Assembly: GCF_022606295.1 (NCBI RefSeq)
Contig: NZ_JAHHZS010000031.1
Location: forward strand, 1 to 51,388
DNA from: Arthrobacter bambusae
GTDB lineage: Bacteria > Actinomycetota > Actinomycetes > Actinomycetales > Micrococcaceae
Length of the DNA: 51,388 nt
Direction: 5' to 3'
Below, in pieces: positions 43,307-51,388 of this stretch. The notes beneath the pieces are model-generated. The model saw only the letters and a list, made by a program, of their open reading frames with translations. It was not told the origin of the DNA and searched no databases. Made by a program: the position numbers and the translations under genes. The stretch's first letter is position 1; the number at the start of each line of letters is the position of its first letter.

Positions 43307-43853
43307 AGACGCGTGCGCCGTCGTCGTTCTCGTCTTTTTCCTGGGGCAGCTTCATGATGAGGTACACAACGGAGGCCAGGAAGGTTGCCAGGATGCCCAT
43401 CACAGCCAGGAGCGGTGCCGAGCGCCAGAACATCGCGGTGAACAGCAGGGCAAGCGGGCCGCCCACGGCTCCGAGCCAAGCGAGCATGGTCAGCGGTTCG
43501 GTGCCGGCCAGGCTCGGCGGCTCCTCCGGGACGAAGCCGTTTTCGTCGTCGACGTCGTAGTCGCGCGGACCGGCAGCTCCGCTGCCCCCGGATTCTTCAG
43601 CAGCGCCCCTTTTGGACAACCCGAGGGGATCGAAGTCCTGGAAGGAACGGGACGACGACCGGCCAGGAACGTCCTGCGGACCCGGACCCGTACCCGTCTC
43701 GGTTCCGGAATCGCTCGCTGACGTCTCCGCCGTCGGCGCTTCGTCGAGCGCCGAGGAAGGCATCGACTCAAGCCGGGCCACCAGATCGAGCCAGACGGCG
43801 TCGTCGTCCTTGTTGGCGCTCTGGTCGGGGGAATCGGGCCCCGGCCTATTCAT
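43305..43853 (-). CDS. Hypothetical small membrane protein
   Basis: 182 aa from the ATG at 43853, overlapping the hydrolase stop by 8 bases. Residues 1-115 are acidic, Ser/Gly/Pro-rich and probably disordered (cytoplasmic). Two hydrophobic helices follow (LAWLGAVGGPLALLFTAMFW and LLAVMGILATFLASVVYLIM). The tail KLPQEKDENDDGARV is charged. No known domain is recognised. Coupling to the hydrolase suggests they work together. Confidence 0.8.
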   Translation of the reverse strand: MNRPGPDSPDQSANKDDDAVWLDLVARLESMPSSALDEAPTAETSASDSGTETGTGPGPQDVPGRSSSRSFQDFDPLGLSKRGAAEESGGSGAAGPRDYDVDDENGFVPEEPPSLAGTEPLTMLAWLGAVGGPLALLFTAMFWRSAPLLAVMGILATFLASVVYLIMKLPQEKDENDDGARV

Positions 43854-44661
43854 GGGGTGAATCCCGGAGCTCGGTGCCGGACTGGCCAGCGGGGGCGGAA
43901 CTGCTTGCCACTCCCGCCATTGTCTTCCTGATGAACTCGGCCGATCCCCGGAAAATCTCCGGAGCATCATTGTCCAGCGTAGCCACGTGGTAGCTGTTCT
44001 CCAGGGTGCTGAACTCCATCGGAGCCGTGACCCGCTCCTTCAACTGCCTGATGCTTCGATCCGAAACCACGTGGTCCACGGAGGAACGGAAGACGCGCAC
44101 CGGCTCGGAAATCCGGGGCAGCAGGGTGACGGTGTCCTTGTACATCTTTTTCAACTCATGCGCGGCGGCAACCGGTGTCCTGGGGTACGCTCCTTCATCC
44201 ATGCCCGGTTTGAGGATGTCGTTGGCGATGGCAGGGGTGGATTTCATCACGTGCTTGAGGATGCCGACCACGGCGGCGCGCGGGTCGTCGATCACCAGTC
44301 CCGGATTGACGACGACGGTGCCGGCCACGGGCCGCGTGGCCGCGATCCGCAGGGCCAGTGTTCCCCCCATCGACAGGCCGGCGGCGAAGACGAAGTCACA
44401 CTCGGCCTGAAGCTCGAGATAAGCGGCATCCACCGCATGGTGCCACTCCTGCCAGTGCCTCGTTGCCATGTCCTGCCACGTTGTCCCATGGCCTGGAAGC
44501 AGCGGGAGGCGGACCGCGTAGCCCTCCGCGGCCAGATACTCCGCCCAAGGGCGCATGCTGTGCGGACTGCCCGTGAAGCCGTGGCTCATCACGACGCCGA
44601 TGCTGGGTCCACTACCGGTGAAGTCGCTGGCGTACGGCGAGGGATCGGGGAGAGTTTTCAT
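43846..44661 (-). CDS. Alpha/beta hydrolase, monoacylglycerol lipase/carboxylesterase type
   Basis: 271 aa. Oxyanion loop SHGFTGSP near 26, nucleophile Ser97 in GLSMGG, acid in SSVDHVVSD and catalytic His in NSYHVATLD. It resembles Est30 and bacterial monoglyceride lipases. GGAG lies before the ATG. It neighbours acyl-CoA ligase and acyltransferase genes, so a lipid ester substrate is plausible but not shown. Confidence 0.9.
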   Translation of the reverse strand: MKTLPDPSPYASDFTGSGPSIGVVMSHGFTGSPHSMRPWAEYLAAEGYAVRLPLLPGHGTTWQDMATRHWQEWHHAVDAAYLELQAECDFVFAAGLSMGGTLALRIAATRPVAGTVVVNPGLVIDDPRAAVVGILKHVMKSTPAIANDILKPGMDEGAYPRTPVAAAHELKKMYKDTVTLLPRISEPVRVFRSSVDHVVSDRSIRQLKERVTAPMEFSTLENSYHVATLDNDAPEIFRGSAEFIRKTMAGVASSSAPAGQSGTELRDSPHE

Positions 44662-44817
44662 AATGACTCCGAGGCTACTGAAGTTGGCGGCACTGCTTTC
44701 CGTGATGAGTCCATCGTGTCACTGTTCGGGACATTTCTCACTGGAGTAGGGTGGCTTCTGAATGCGGACCGGCACCGTCCGGACGCCTTGCAGACGCCGC
44801 CCCGGAGAGGAACCAAC

Positions 44818-45618
44818 GTGTTCTATTGGGTCATGAAGCGGATCTTTTTGGGTCCGCTTCTCAAATTGCTGTTCCGTCCCTGGGTCAAGGGCCTCGACAA
44901 TGTTCCCCACGATGGTCCCGCGATTCTCGCTTCCAATCATTTGTCCTTTTCGGACTCGATCTTCATGCCGGTGATGGTGCCCCGGCGCGTGAGTTTCCTT
45001 GCCAAGTCCGAGTACTTTACGGGCACCGGTCTCAAAGGAAGGCTTACGGCCTTGTTCTTCCGGCTCACCAACCAGTTGCCGATGGACCGTTCGGGCGGTG
45101 CCGCGTCCGAGCTGTCCTTGCAGGCCGGCAGGGACGTCCTGGCCGACGGCGGACTGCTGGGCATCTACCCCGAGGGCACCCGCAGTCCCGACGCCAGGCT
45201 CTACCGGGGCAAGGTCGGGGTCGCGAAACTTGCACTCCAGACCCGGGTGCCCGTTGTTCCCGTGGCGATGATCGGCACTGAGAAGGTCCAGCCCATCGGC
45301 AAACGTTTGCCCAATATCCGCCGGATCGGGATCATTTTCGGTCAACCGATGGACTTCAGCCGGTATTACGGCCAGGAGGAAGACCATTCCGTGCAACGCG
45401 CCGTGACCGACGAAATCATGTACGAACTCATGCGGCTCTCCGGTCAGGAATACGTGGACGAGTACGCCGCCGTCGTCAAGCAGCGGCTCGCCGGGCAGCT
45501 TCCGGAGCCGGCCGGCGGGTCAGAAGGGAATCCACGCGACGGCGGTGAAAAGGGGAGGCGGCTCCCCGGCAACGGTTCGGGGCCGGACGGCGACGGCGCG
45601 GTGGCCGGGAAAGTGTGA
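44818..45618 (+). CDS. 1-acylglycerol-3-phosphate acyltransferase (PlsC-like)
   Basis: 266 aa. GGAGAGG seven bases upstream sets the GTG at 44818; the much longer open frame upstream runs antisense to the hydrolase. A hydrophobic N-terminus (VMKRIFLGPLLKLLF) is followed by motif I NHLSFSD (His41, Asp46) and motif III YPEGTRSPD near 125. The C-terminal 45 residues are Gly/Glu-rich and probably disordered. It matches Rv2182c by position near aroG, fadD and the kinase gene. Confidence 0.9.
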   Translation: MFYWVMKRIFLGPLLKLLFRPWVKGLDNVPHDGPAILASNHLSFSDSIFMPVMVPRRVSFLAKSEYFTGTGLKGRLTALFFRLTNQLPMDRSGGAASELSLQAGRDVLADGGLLGIYPEGTRSPDARLYRGKVGVAKLALQTRVPVVPVAMIGTEKVQPIGKRLPNIRRIGIIFGQPMDFSRYYGQEEDHSVQRAVTDEIMYELMRLSGQEYVDEYAAVVKQRLAGQLPEPAGGSEGNPRDGGEKGRRLPGNGSGPDGDGAVAGKV

Positions 45619-45672
45619 CGGCGGTGGAATAAGGGTTACGGAAGCCGTGCCCCGAACAGCGGGCAAGGCAAC

Positions 45673-45678
45673 TAGTCT
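45673..45678 (+). promoter_or_regulatory. -10-like hexamer for leaderless transcription
   Basis: TAGTCT lies exactly six bases before the GTG at 45685. Confidence 0.5.
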
Positions 45679-45684
45679 TGGAGA

Positions 45685-47112
45685 GTGACTGAGCTATCCG
45701 CGAACCCCGCACCGTCCGTGACGAGCCCCTTGACCAGTTCCCTGGGCAGCCCCCTGACCAGCACCGCGCAAAGCGGCGCGGCAAACTATCCCGGCTTGGA
45801 CGATTGGCGCCAGCTGCCTATCTCGCAGCAACCCACCTGGACCGACAGGGGTGTCTTCGATGCCTCAGTCAAAGAACTCTCCGTGCTTCCGCCGCTGGTC
45901 TTCGCTGGCGAAGTGGACGTATTGCGCGAGCGTTTGGCGGCTGCGGCCCAGGGCAAGGCATTCCTGTTGCAGGGCGGCGACTGCGCCGAGACTTTCGAGG
46001 ACGCGACGGCGGACAAGATCAGTGCCCGGGTCCGCACCATCCTGCAGATGGCCGTTGTCCTAACCTATGGTGCGGCCATGCCCGTCATCAAGATGGGCCG
46101 CATGGCCGGACAGTTCGCCAAGCCCCGTTCGTCGAACGACGAAACCCGCGACGGCGTGACCTTGCCCGCCTATCGCGGCGACATCGTCAACGGCTACGAA
46201 TTCACCCCGGAATCCCGAGCCCACGATGCCAGCCGCATGCTGAAGGCCTACCACACCTCGGCTTCCACGCTGAACCTCATCCGCGCCTTCACGCAGGGTG
46301 GTTTCGCCGATCTTCGCCTGGTGCACCTCTGGAACAAGGGCTTCACCGAAAACCCCGCCCATGCGCGCTACGAGTCCCTGGCACGGGACATCGACCGAGC
46401 CATCAAATTCATGGCATCCTGCGGTGCCGATTTCGAAGCACTCAAGCGCGTGGAGTTCTTCGCGAGCCACGAGGCATTGTTGCTCGACTACGAGCGGGCC
46501 CTGACCCGCATTGACTCCCGCACCGGGCTTCCGTACGACACCTCAGGGCATTTCCTCTGGATCGGTGAGCGCACGCGCGAGCTCGACCATGCGCATGTCG
46601 ATTTCCTGTCCCGCGTGCGCAATCCCATCGGCGTCAAGCTCGGTCCCGGGACCTCGGGAGACGACGCGCTGCGGCTCATTGACAAGCTGGACCCGAACCG
46701 CGAGCCTGGCCGCCTCACCTTCATCACCCGGATGGGCTCCAAGAACATCCGCGAGAAGCTGCCCGCCGTCGTCGAGAAGGTCACTGCCTCGGGCGCCCAG
46801 GTTCTCTGGGTCACGGACCCGATGCACGGGAACACGGTCACCTCGCCCAACGGGTACAAGACCCGCAACTTCGACGACGTCGTGGATGAAGTCCGCGGCT
46901 TCTTCGAAGTTCACCACGCCCTCGGCACGGTACCGGGTGGCCTGCACATGGAAATGACCGGCGACGACGTCGCGGAATGCCTTGGTGGCGCCGATCCCAT
47001 TGACCAGGACGCCTTCCTGGACCGCTACGAGTCGGTGTGCGACCCCCGCCTGAACCACATGCAGTCGCTCGAAATGGCATTCCTCGTAGCCGGGGCGCTC
47101 ACCAATCGGTAG
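45685..47112 (+). CDS. aroG: 3-deoxy-7-phosphoheptulonate synthase, class II
   Basis: 475 aa. Class II (plant-like) DAHP synthase with LLQGGDCAETFEDATADKI, KMGRMAGQFAKPRSS, GGFADLRLVHLWN and the metal-site WVTDPMHGNT. It commits PEP and erythrose 4-phosphate to the shikimate pathway. The N-terminal 40 residues are variable. As in M. tuberculosis (Rv2178c) it lies next to the pknL-like gene. The start appears leaderless (TAGTCT six bases upstream). Confidence 0.95.
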   Translation: MTELSANPAPSVTSPLTSSLGSPLTSTAQSGAANYPGLDDWRQLPISQQPTWTDRGVFDASVKELSVLPPLVFAGEVDVLRERLAAAAQGKAFLLQGGDCAETFEDATADKISARVRTILQMAVVLTYGAAMPVIKMGRMAGQFAKPRSSNDETRDGVTLPAYRGDIVNGYEFTPESRAHDASRMLKAYHTSASTLNLIRAFTQGGFADLRLVHLWNKGFTENPAHARYESLARDIDRAIKFMASCGADFEALKRVEFFASHEALLLDYERALTRIDSRTGLPYDTSGHFLWIGERTRELDHAHVDFLSRVRNPIGVKLGPGTSGDDALRLIDKLDPNREPGRLTFITRMGSKNIREKLPAVVEKVTASGAQVLWVTDPMHGNTVTSPNGYKTRNFDDVVDEVRGFFEVHHALGTVPGGLHMEMTGDDVAECLGGADPIDQDAFLDRYESVCDPRLNHMQSLEMAFLVAGALTNR

Positions 47113-47126
47113 TCCAGACGTGCACG

Positions 47127-47176
47127 GCAGACAGGAAAGGCGATCCGGAATATTCCGGATCGCCTTTCCTGTCTGC
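47127..47176. terminator. 50-nt perfect palindrome, bidirectional terminator
   Basis: The 50 bases centred between 47151 and 47152 are an exact palindrome with no spacer (core GATCCGGAATATTCCGGATC). Both convergent genes, aroG and the kinase, end against it. As RNA it folds into a stem of about 23 pairs on either strand. Confidence 0.9.
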
Positions 47177-47183
47177 GCGTGTC

Positions 47184-49274
47184 CTACACCACTGTCAAGG
47201 TGATGACGGTACCCTCCGGCGCATCGCTGTCCACAGGGTTCTGGTCACGGACGGTCCCGAAGAAGCCACCCAGGATGTTGTTGACCTTGACGTCGAATCC
47301 GAGCGACTCCAGGGCTTTGCGGGCGGCGTCTGCCTGCTTGCCGATGAAGTTGGGGACATGCACCATTTTCGGGCCCTTGGACAGGGTCAACGTGACAGAG
47401 TCACCCCGGACCAAAGTGCCGTTGGCGGGGCTCTGGCTGACCACGGCGCCTGCGGGGACCTTCTTGTCATTGACGGGTTCCGGCGCAATTTTCGCGGTCA
47501 ATCCAGCGTCGCTGATCGCCTGGACGGCTTGTTGCTGGTTCATGCCGCGGACGTCGGGAACGGGGAGGGGCTGCGGTCCCTTGGAGACCACGAGCGCCAC
47601 CGGGGTACCGTGGCGGACTGCGGTGTCCTGGGGCGGGGACTGGGAGATGATCGAGCCTGACGGCACTTTGTCGTCATACTGCCCGGTGACTTGGCCGAGT
47701 GTCATTCCGGCCACGCCCAGGGCATTCTTGGCCTGGTCGAGTGTCAATCCCGACATCGAAGCAAGCGGAAACAACTGTGGGCCCTTCGAGACGAAAAGAG
47801 ACACCGCTTGGAACTTCCGGACCACCTGGCCGGACGCGGGCTCCGTTCCAACTGCCAACCCGGCTGTGACGTCGTCGTCGTACACATCCTTGGGCTCGGA
47901 TTGGAAGCCGGCGGTTCTCAGCAGTTGCTGTGCCTCCGCCACTGTCTTGTTCTTGGTGTCCGGAATGGTTCCGGGCGAGCCGGGCCCCATCCCGAAGAAC
48001 CAGCCTGCCGCAGTGGCCAGTATCGCCAGGACAATCACGACAATCGTCCAGATCACCGCCCGGCGGCGCGGATTGCCTTCGCGCAAAGTGCGCGACGGCG
48101 TGGCCGCGGCCCGGACGCGGTCCTTCTCTTCCTGGCGCGCCATCCGTTTGACGTCGCGTTTGTTCGCCGGGGCTTCGTCCGGCGCCGCGGGCTCCCGGTC
48201 CTGCGGCACCTGGATGTCGAAAGCCGTGGCGCCGGGGGAGAACCGCGACGGCGGAAGCACCGTGGTTGGATTGCGCTGGCTGGAGATGATCTCCGTCGGA
48301 CGGCCGATCCGTTCGAGGGGCTCCGTGCGTTCGGCGTGGAAAGGCGCGACGACGGCGGTTGCCCCGGCCGCTTCCTGATGGCCTTCCGGAATTGCCGCCT
48401 TGGCAGCCGGCGGGTTGATGTCCAGTTGCGCGTCGCTCAACGTTGTACGGATATGCCGCAGTTCCGACAGGAGTGCCGAACCGTCCACAGGCCGCTCTTC
48501 GGGTTCCTTCGCGGTGCACCACTGGACGAGTTCGTCCACGTCCGCGGCAAGTCCGGGCACAGCGAGCGACGGCGGAGCGACGGCCGAATTGACGTGCTGG
48601 TAGGCAACCTGGATGGGAACCTCGCCCGCGTAGGGTTGGCCACCGGTCAGCATTTCGTAAAGCATGATGCCTGTGGAGTAGATGTCGCTCCGGGCGTCGG
48701 CGGGCTTGCCGAGGACGAGCTCGGGAGCCAAATACGCGACGGTGCCGATCAGGGCACCGGTGCTGGTTGTCGCGGTGACCGCCCGGGCCAGGCCGAAATC
48801 GCCCACTTTGATGCGGCCGTCGTCGGCGATGAGGACATTCTCCGGCTTCACGTCGCGGTGGATCAGCCCCGCCGAGTGGGCCGCGGCCAGCCCTTCGATG
48901 ACGGGATCGATCAGTGCGAAGGCCAGCCGGGGCGGAAGCGCTGCCTTCTCGTTGAGGACGTCCCGCAGGGTGTGGCCCTTGATGTACTCCATGACGATGT
49001 AGGCAATGTGGCCGTCCTGTCCCTGGTCGAGGACTCCGACGACGTGCGGGTGGGAAAGGCTGGCCGCGGCCCGGGCCTCGCGTTGCAGGCGGTCCAGGAA
49101 GTTCTGGTCGTTGGCCAGGTGCGGATGCAGCACTTTGAGCGCCACGTCGCGATCGAGCCGCTCGTCGGTGGCGAGATAGACGGTTGACATTCCGCCGCCT
49201 GCCAGGCGCGACCGCACCAGGTAGCGCCCGTCCACGAGGGATCCGAGGAGATGGTCCGAAACTTGTTCCTGCAC
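47184..49274 (-). CDS. pknL: PASTA-domain Ser/Thr protein kinase (PknL-like)
   Basis: 696 aa. Kinase domain at 17-275: glycine loop AGGGMSTVYLA, Lys47, HRDVKPEN with Asp141, DFG with Asp159, activation segment TATTSTGALIGTVAYLAPE. A basic juxtamembrane region leads to one TM helix (about 415-435, AVIWTIVVIVLAILATAAGW). Four extracellular PASTA repeats follow; the last is shorter. It senses wall precursors or muropeptides and phosphorylates division and metabolic proteins. Synteny with aroG and the Rv2175c-like gene supports PknL rather than PknB. TAGGAT lies six bases before the GTG. Confidence 0.92.
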   Translation of the reverse strand: MQEQVSDHLLGSLVDGRYLVRSRLAGGGMSTVYLATDERLDRDVALKVLHPHLANDQNFLDRLQREARAAASLSHPHVVGVLDQGQDGHIAYIVMEYIKGHTLRDVLNEKAALPPRLAFALIDPVIEGLAAAHSAGLIHRDVKPENVLIADDGRIKVGDFGLARAVTATTSTGALIGTVAYLAPELVLGKPADARSDIYSTGIMLYEMLTGGQPYAGEVPIQVAYQHVNSAVAPPSLAVPGLAADVDELVQWCTAKEPEERPVDGSALLSELRHIRTTLSDAQLDINPPAAKAAIPEGHQEAAGATAVVAPFHAERTEPLERIGRPTEIISSQRNPTTVLPPSRFSPGATAFDIQVPQDREPAAPDEAPANKRDVKRMARQEEKDRVRAAATPSRTLREGNPRRRAVIWTIVVIVLAILATAAGWFFGMGPGSPGTIPDTKNKTVAEAQQLLRTAGFQSEPKDVYDDDVTAGLAVGTEPASGQVVRKFQAVSLFVSKGPQLFPLASMSGLTLDQAKNALGVAGMTLGQVTGQYDDKVPSGSIISQSPPQDTAVRHGTPVALVVSKGPQPLPVPDVRGMNQQQAVQAISDAGLTAKIAPEPVNDKKVPAGAVVSQSPANGTLVRGDSVTLTLSKGPKMVHVPNFIGKQADAARKALESLGFDVKVNNILGGFFGTVRDQNPVDSDAPEGTVITLTVV

Positions 49275-49280
49275 CCTACG

Positions 49281-49286
49281 ATCCTA
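49281..49286 (-). promoter_or_regulatory. -10-like hexamer for leaderless transcription
   Basis: TAGGAT on the - strand, exactly six bases before the GTG of the PASTA kinase gene. Confidence 0.5.
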
Positions 49287-49290
49287 GTTG

Positions 49291-49331
49291 AGCAAAAACA
49301 CGGGCCCGAATCGACATGCGATCCGGGCCCG
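49291..49331 (-). terminator. Intrinsic terminator of the LysM gene
   Basis: A 13-bp stem with one mismatch (49301-49313 with 49319-49331) is followed on the - strand by TGTTTTTG. Confidence 0.8.
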
Positions 49332-49347
49332 GGTTATGCGATGTGGT

Positions 49348-50724
49348 TTAGTTGAAGTTCTTCTTCAGGGCCAGGATCGAGGCGACGTAGGCCTTGGTGT
49401 CGTCGTACATGCCGTGCTTGCTCACCGAGTACTGGCCCTGGTAATAGCCTGCGATGGCAGTGGGCAGGTCCTTGCTCGTGTTGACGAGGGCCCGGATGAT
49501 GGCGACGCCGGCGGTCACATTGTCATACGGGTCCAGGATGTTGAGCTTGCGGCCCACTAACTCGGAAGCCCACTCGCCGGAGGAGGGAATAACCTGCATC
49601 GTGCCGATGGCGTTGGCGGGAGAGACCGCCCGCTGGTTGAAGCCGGACTCCTGGTAGGCGAATGCCATGGCCAACGACGGGTCCACTCCCATCCGACGAG
49701 CAGTGTCAGCCACGATGCCCTTCATCTGGGCGGTGCTGGGGACCGGGGACGCATTGAGCAGGGCCTTGTTCGCGTTGGCTGAACTGACCACAGCGTCCGG
49801 GTACCGGTAGCCCAGGAATGTGCTCGGGACCAACGGGGTGCTGACGGGAGCAGGGGCCGGTGCGGCAGGAGCGCCCGGAATGGCGAGCTTCTGCCCCGGA
49901 TAGATGATGGTGTTCATCGACAGCTTGTTGGCCGACAGCAGCGATGACAGGGACACGCCAAGGCGGTTCGCGATGCCGCCCAGGGTGTCTCCCGATTTGA
50001 TGGTGTACGAGCCGGTGTTGGCAAGCGCAGGTGCCGCCGGCGCCGCAGGGCGGGCCGGTGCCGCCGGGGCCGGTGCCGCCGGAGCCGGTGCGCTCGTTCC
50101 CGCGCTCACCTTGATCTTCTGTCCCGGGTAGATGATGGAGCGGCCGTTGAGGCCGTTCCAATTGAAGACGTCGGACAGCGCGACGCCGTGGCGGGCGGCA
50201 ATGCCGCCCAGGGTGTCCCCTGGGACCACCGTGTAGCTGGCAGCCGACGACGGCGCCGGGCTGGGTGCCGGCCTGGGCGCGGGCGCCGGCGCGCTTGGAG
50301 CAGCCCCGGAACCGGACAACTTGATCTGCTGTCCCGGGTAGATGATGGTGTTGGCCGAGAGCCCATTGAGCTGCAGGACGGTGTTGGTGTTCAACCCGTA
50401 GCGGGCCGCGATGCCGCTGATGGTATCGCCCCGGACGATGGTGTAGGTGGCCGGAACCGCGGGTGCCATGGGCTGCATGGCGGCCGGAATGGTCGCAGCA
50501 ACCGCAGACGCGGGAATGACGTTCGCAGGCACGGCCGACGCCTGAGCCTGGGCCTGGATGGCCGCAGCCAATGATGCGGGGATCTTCTGGGTTTGTACCG
50601 CCGGAAGCGCGGTTGCCGGCTGGGCGAGCGCCAGTGAAGAGAGCATGACGGCGGGCAGCGCCGCTGTGGTGGCCGCAATTATGGGCATGCTCGTTGTCTT
50701 CTTGGGCGAGCGGGGCGTCGTCAT
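49348..50724 (-). CDS. Secreted LysM lytic transglycosylase
   Basis: 458 aa from ATG 50724 (GAGGA eight bases upstream). The signal peptide is about 1-40 (PRSPKKTTSMPIIAATTAALPAVMLSSLALA). Three LysM domains (YTIVRGDTISGIAARYG, YTVVPGDTLGGIAARHG, YTIKSGDTLGGIANRLG) are joined by Ala/Pro linkers. A C-terminal SLT-type domain has the catalytic Glu in AFAYQESGFNQRAVSPANAIGTMQVIP. It binds and cleaves peptidoglycan. It lies between the PASTA kinase gene and the Rv2175c-like gene, an arrangement linking wall turnover with a wall-sensing kinase. Confidence 0.92.
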   Translation of the reverse strand: MTTPRSPKKTTSMPIIAATTAALPAVMLSSLALAQPATALPAVQTQKIPASLAAAIQAQAQASAVPANVIPASAVAATIPAAMQPMAPAVPATYTIVRGDTISGIAARYGLNTNTVLQLNGLSANTIIYPGQQIKLSGSGAAPSAPAPAPRPAPSPAPSSAASYTVVPGDTLGGIAARHGVALSDVFNWNGLNGRSIIYPGQKIKVSAGTSAPAPAAPAPAAPARPAAPAAPALANTGSYTIKSGDTLGGIANRLGVSLSSLLSANKLSMNTIIYPGQKLAIPGAPAAPAPAPVSTPLVPSTFLGYRYPDAVVSSANANKALLNASPVPSTAQMKGIVADTARRMGVDPSLAMAFAYQESGFNQRAVSPANAIGTMQVIPSSGEWASELVGRKLNILDPYDNVTAGVAIIRALVNTSKDLPTAIAGYYQGQYSVSKHGMYDDTKAYVASILALKKNFN

Positions 50725-50809
50725 GGGAGCAATCCTCATCTCAGCAGCGGACGTTGGGAATGCCGCTGTTGCCAGTGTTACTAAAGTGAGTAGTGATGCA
50801 AATGTGATC

Positions 50810-50828
50810 AATGTGAATCTCTCACATT
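50810..50828. promoter_or_regulatory. GTGA-rich operator region of the LysM gene
   Basis: AATGTGAATCTCTCACATT is a perfect 7-bp dyad with a 5-base spacer. A direct extra copy of AATGTGA lies at 50801-50807. The spacer is one base shorter than a CRP site. The binder is unknown. Confidence 0.5.
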
Positions 50829-50948
50829 TTTCGATTCCGCACAAGAAATCACTGCGCATTCGATTCTTGGGCAATTCGAAGGCACTAATTCGGCCCCTGC
50901 TGCCCGTCTGGCTAGGCGCAAAGCGCGAGGGCGTGGCAATCTTGATCC

Positions 50949-51302
50949 GTGAGTAATGTAGAAAGCCTCGTTTCCGAATGGCTGCCGCTGCCCGATGTGG
51001 CAGAGCTGCTGAACGTTTCAATCACCAAGGTCCACGGTCTTCTGGATGAGCGTGCAGTGGTGGCTGTGAGAGTGGGCGAACGCAATATCCGTTCGATTCC
51101 TGCCCTCTTTATCCAGGACGGTCATGTGGTGGATAGCCTGAAAGGCACCATCGCAGTGCTTGGCGATGCCGGGTACACGGATGAGGAGCTCATTGTGTGG
51201 CTTTTCACTCCGGATGAGTCGCTGCGTGGCCGCCCTGTCGATGCGCTCCGCGAAGGTCGCAAAACTGAAATCCGACGCAGGGCCCAATCGCTGGCCTGGT
51301 AA
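50949..51302 (+). CDS. Rv2175c-like winged-helix DNA-binding protein
   Basis: 117 aa from a GTG. The N-terminal winged helix is WLPLPDVAELLNVSITKVHGLLDERAVVAVRVGERNIRSIPALFI, with a helical C-terminal domain (LKGTIAVLGDAGYTDEELIVWLF). M. tuberculosis Rv2175c is a DNA-binding protein phosphorylated by PknL, which blocks DNA binding. CAATCT six bases before the GTG is a weak -10-like match. Confidence 0.9.
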   Translation: MSNVESLVSEWLPLPDVAELLNVSITKVHGLLDERAVVAVRVGERNIRSIPALFIQDGHVVDSLKGTIAVLGDAGYTDEELIVWLFTPDESLRGRPVDALREGRKTEIRRRAQSLAW

Positions 51303-51327
51303 GGGAATCCTGCCTTAAATACAGTGG

Positions 51328-51388
<61 letters not shown>

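Noticed and set aside
43987..44817. N-terminal extension of the acyltransferase
   Set aside because: It runs antisense to the hydrolase, and the GTG at 44818 has a good ribosome binding site.
50725..50948. c-di-AMP (ydaO) riboswitch before the LysM gene
   Set aside because: These elements often precede wall hydrolase genes in actinobacteria, but I cannot find the conserved motifs in the - strand leader.

Overview
High-GC, densely packed actinobacterial chromosome. Gene order and protein sequences point to the Micrococcaceae, most likely Arthrobacter or a close relative; no 16S gene is present, so the genus is an inference. Two blocks match the conserved order known from Mycobacterium tuberculosis: the Rv1691-Rv1713 block (TPR protein, HAD phosphatase, small protein, tlyA, nadK, recN, pyrG, NUDIX, xerD, parA, scpA, scpB, rluB, cmk, der) and the Rv1826-Rv1830 block (gcvH, garA, MerR, BFN-domain protein, MerR). 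A third block resembles the Rv2175c-Rv2187 neighbourhood (fadD15-like ligase, acyltransferase, class II DAHP synthase, pknL-like kinase, Rv2175c-like protein).

Layout. 1-360 is a non-coding array of eleven short boxes phased every 31-33 bp. 639-11.0 kb holds housekeeping genes on the + strand. 11.0-19.9 kb is metabolic cargo that separates xerD from parA: a MutT-type NUDIX gene, a gntR-prpD-prpB-prpC operon (2-methylcitrate cycle, - strand), a CitA/CitB-type two-component system and a DctA dicarboxylate carrier. 20.1-28.2 kb is the parA-scpA-scpB-rluB-tyrA-cmk-plsC-der run, followed by tRNA-Pro(GGG). 28.4-28.97 kb is a gene-poor spacer rich in inverted repeats. 28.97-32.1 kb carries yjdM, a divergent marR/MFS pair and an Fpg/Nei glycosylase. 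32.2-35.3 kb is the gcvH-garA-merR-bfn-merR cluster. 35.5-43.9 kb carries an orphan ParA, pyruvate carboxylase, an acyl-CoA ligase, a ROK kinase and a small membrane protein. 43.8-51.3 kb carries an alpha/beta hydrolase, an acyltransferase, aroG, a PASTA kinase, a LysM/lytic-transglycosylase protein and the Rv2175c-like regulator. The window ends in an almost pure poly-G run that looks like a sequencing artefact.

How it fits together. The prp, dct and pyc genes all bear on C3/C4 acid metabolism: propionyl-CoA is turned into pyruvate and succinate, dicarboxylates are imported, and pyruvate is carboxylated to oxaloacetate. The PASTA kinase, the GarA-type FHA protein (which keeps its N-terminal ETTS motif) and the Rv2175c-like protein are plausible members of one phosphorylation network. 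Six genes have a -10-like hexamer exactly six bases before the start codon, which suggests leaderless transcription.

I found no phage, insertion sequence, CRISPR array or defence island. The most interesting unexplained items are the 32-bp phased array at the left end, the paired GntR operators, the 50-nt perfect palindrome between aroG and the kinase gene, and the inverted-repeat-rich spacer after tRNA-Pro.
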